Assembly: GCA_029859145.1 (NCBI GenBank)
Contig: JAOUDT010000053.1
Location: 1-7,298, forward strand
Direction of reading: 5' to 3'
Origin: Dehalococcoidia bacterium
GTDB taxonomy: Bacteria > Chloroflexota > Dehalococcoidia > GIF9 > AB-539-J10
Length of the DNA stretch: 7,298 nt
Below are positions 6,868 through 7,298 of the stretch, piece by piece. The notes below the pieces were generated by a model. That model made no database searches. It saw only the letters and a list, made by a program, of their open reading frames with translations, and had not been told where the DNA came from. How positions within the stretch are numbered: the stretch's first letter is position 1; every line of letters begins with the position of its first letter. Both the position numbers and the translations under genes were made by a program.

Positions 6868-6877
6868 TTGGGATCTG
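6850..6877 (-). repeat. Two-copy 14-bp tandem repeat at the tldE start
   Basis: On the minus strand CAGATCCCAAATGC (6877-6864) is followed directly by CAGATCCCAAACAC (6863-6850), with 12 of 14 bases identical. The annotated tldE ATG lies inside the first copy. The A/C-rich wording resembles short intergenic repeats more than coding sequence, and the peptide it would encode (PDPKHND) is not part of the TldE family core. Confidence 0.6.
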
Positions 6878-6888
6878 AGCTTTGTTAG

Positions 6889-7298
6889 CTATCTTCCTCC
6901 CACTACACAATGACGAATCCTGATATGTGGGCTCCCGTCAGAAACAGGCAACGGGGATTGCCCTCCCTTGCCACAGCCACCGCCCTGATTCATCTCCAGA
7001 TCATCGCCTATGGCATCTATGTTCTGCAAGGTAGTAAAAACATTACCCGTCAGCACCACGGGGCGCAATAGCTCCGCCAATCTCCCCCGGCGAATCATGT
7101 GAGCTTCCCCGGCCGAGAAGGTAAACATCTCCAGGCTGGTCGTCCCGCCATACCAATCCTTGACATAGACTCCTTCCTCAATGTCTCCGAGCATCCGCTC
7201 AAACGAAGTGTTTCCTGGCTGGATAAAGGTATTGCTCATCCGCACTATGGGGGGAAAGAGGTAGTTGATGGCCCGTGCATTCCCCGTAGCCACTTCCC
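6889..7298 (-). CDS. tldD: TldD metallopeptidase, C-terminal part (5' end beyond the window)
   Basis: This is the C-terminal part of TldD, the zinc-bearing subunit of the TldD-TldE protease. The frame is open to the window edge: the GTG at 7291-7293 is an internal valine codon preceded by a GAA codon, so no start is present here. About 136 codons are visible. Numbered from that valine, they include ATGNARAINY (2-11), PPIVRMSNTFIQPG (14-27), IEEGVYVKDWYGG (38-50), a FTFSAGEAHMIRRGRL strand-turn segment (57-72), VVLTGNVFTTLQNIDAIGDDLEM (79-101) and CGKGGQSP (107-114). These match the conserved TldD C-terminal domain in order. The HEXXH zinc motif lies upstream, outside the window, so catalytic competence cannot be judged. 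A GGAGG at 6896-6900 in the last codons is too far from either possible tldE start to serve as its ribosome site. The pairing with tldE 21 bp downstream makes the identification secure. Confidence 0.9.
   Translation of the reverse strand, partial: EVATGNARAINYLFPPIVRMSNTFIQPGNTSFERMLGDIEEGVYVKDWYGGTTSLEMFTFSAGEAHMIRRGRLAELLRPVVLTGNVFTTLQNIDAIGDDLEMNQGGGCGKGGQSPLPVSDGSPHIRIRHCVVGGR

Noticed and set aside
6896..6900. GGAGG at the 3' end of tldD as the Shine-Dalgarno site of tldE
   Set aside because: It is 28 bases from the first ATG and farther still from the second, and no start codon lies at a proper distance from it.
7291..7293. GTG as a start codon giving a short 134-residue protein
   Set aside because: The frame stays open to the window edge and the sequence matches the interior of the TldD C-terminal domain, so this is an internal valine codon of a gene cut by the window.

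Overview
The window holds six protein-coding genes, all on the minus strand and densely packed, so transcription runs from right to left. The G+C content looks moderate and there is no sign of phage or insertion-sequence genes. The gene set (FtsK with a charged insertion before its motor, RNase J, an Fe-S family 4 uracil-DNA glycosylase, a bacterial PAC2 protein and a TldD/TldE pair) suggests Chloroflexota, perhaps a Dehalococcoidia relative. That assignment rests on family knowledge and the style of the sequence; no search was run.

Right-hand block (about 4690-7298). The 3' part of tldD runs off the window edge and is followed by pmbA/tldE and then a PAC2-family gene. The tldE and PAC2 genes are separated by a single base, so they are almost certainly cotranscribed. 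TldD and TldE form a heteromeric metallopeptidase. PAC2 is the fold of proteasome-assembly chaperones, so this block looks like a peptide or protein turnover unit, with the PAC2 partner unknown.

A 115-bp intergenic stretch (4574-4688) carries a good sigma-70-like promoter (TTGACC, 17-bp spacer, TACCAT with an upstream TG). It is followed by a short 5' leader that folds into a GCAA-loop hairpin. It should drive the left-hand block.

Left-hand block (60-4573). The order is family 4 uracil-DNA glycosylase, RNase J, FtsK/SpoIIIE translocase, with gaps of 29 and 48 bp. These genes cover uracil excision repair, RNA decay and maturation, and chromosome segregation. The glycosylase ends in QLSLF, which matches the bacterial beta-clamp-binding consensus. 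The leader hairpin would lie at the 5' end of an mRNA that itself encodes the 5'-exonuclease RNase J.

Two places carry short repeated intergenic-type sequence: the 59 bp beyond ftsK, and a 14-bp tandem repeat across the annotated start of tldE. Most of the window is ordinary housekeeping sequence. I do not see a wholly new system, and the points worth checking are the clamp motif, the leader hairpin, the FtsK insertion and the PAC2-TldDE linkage.
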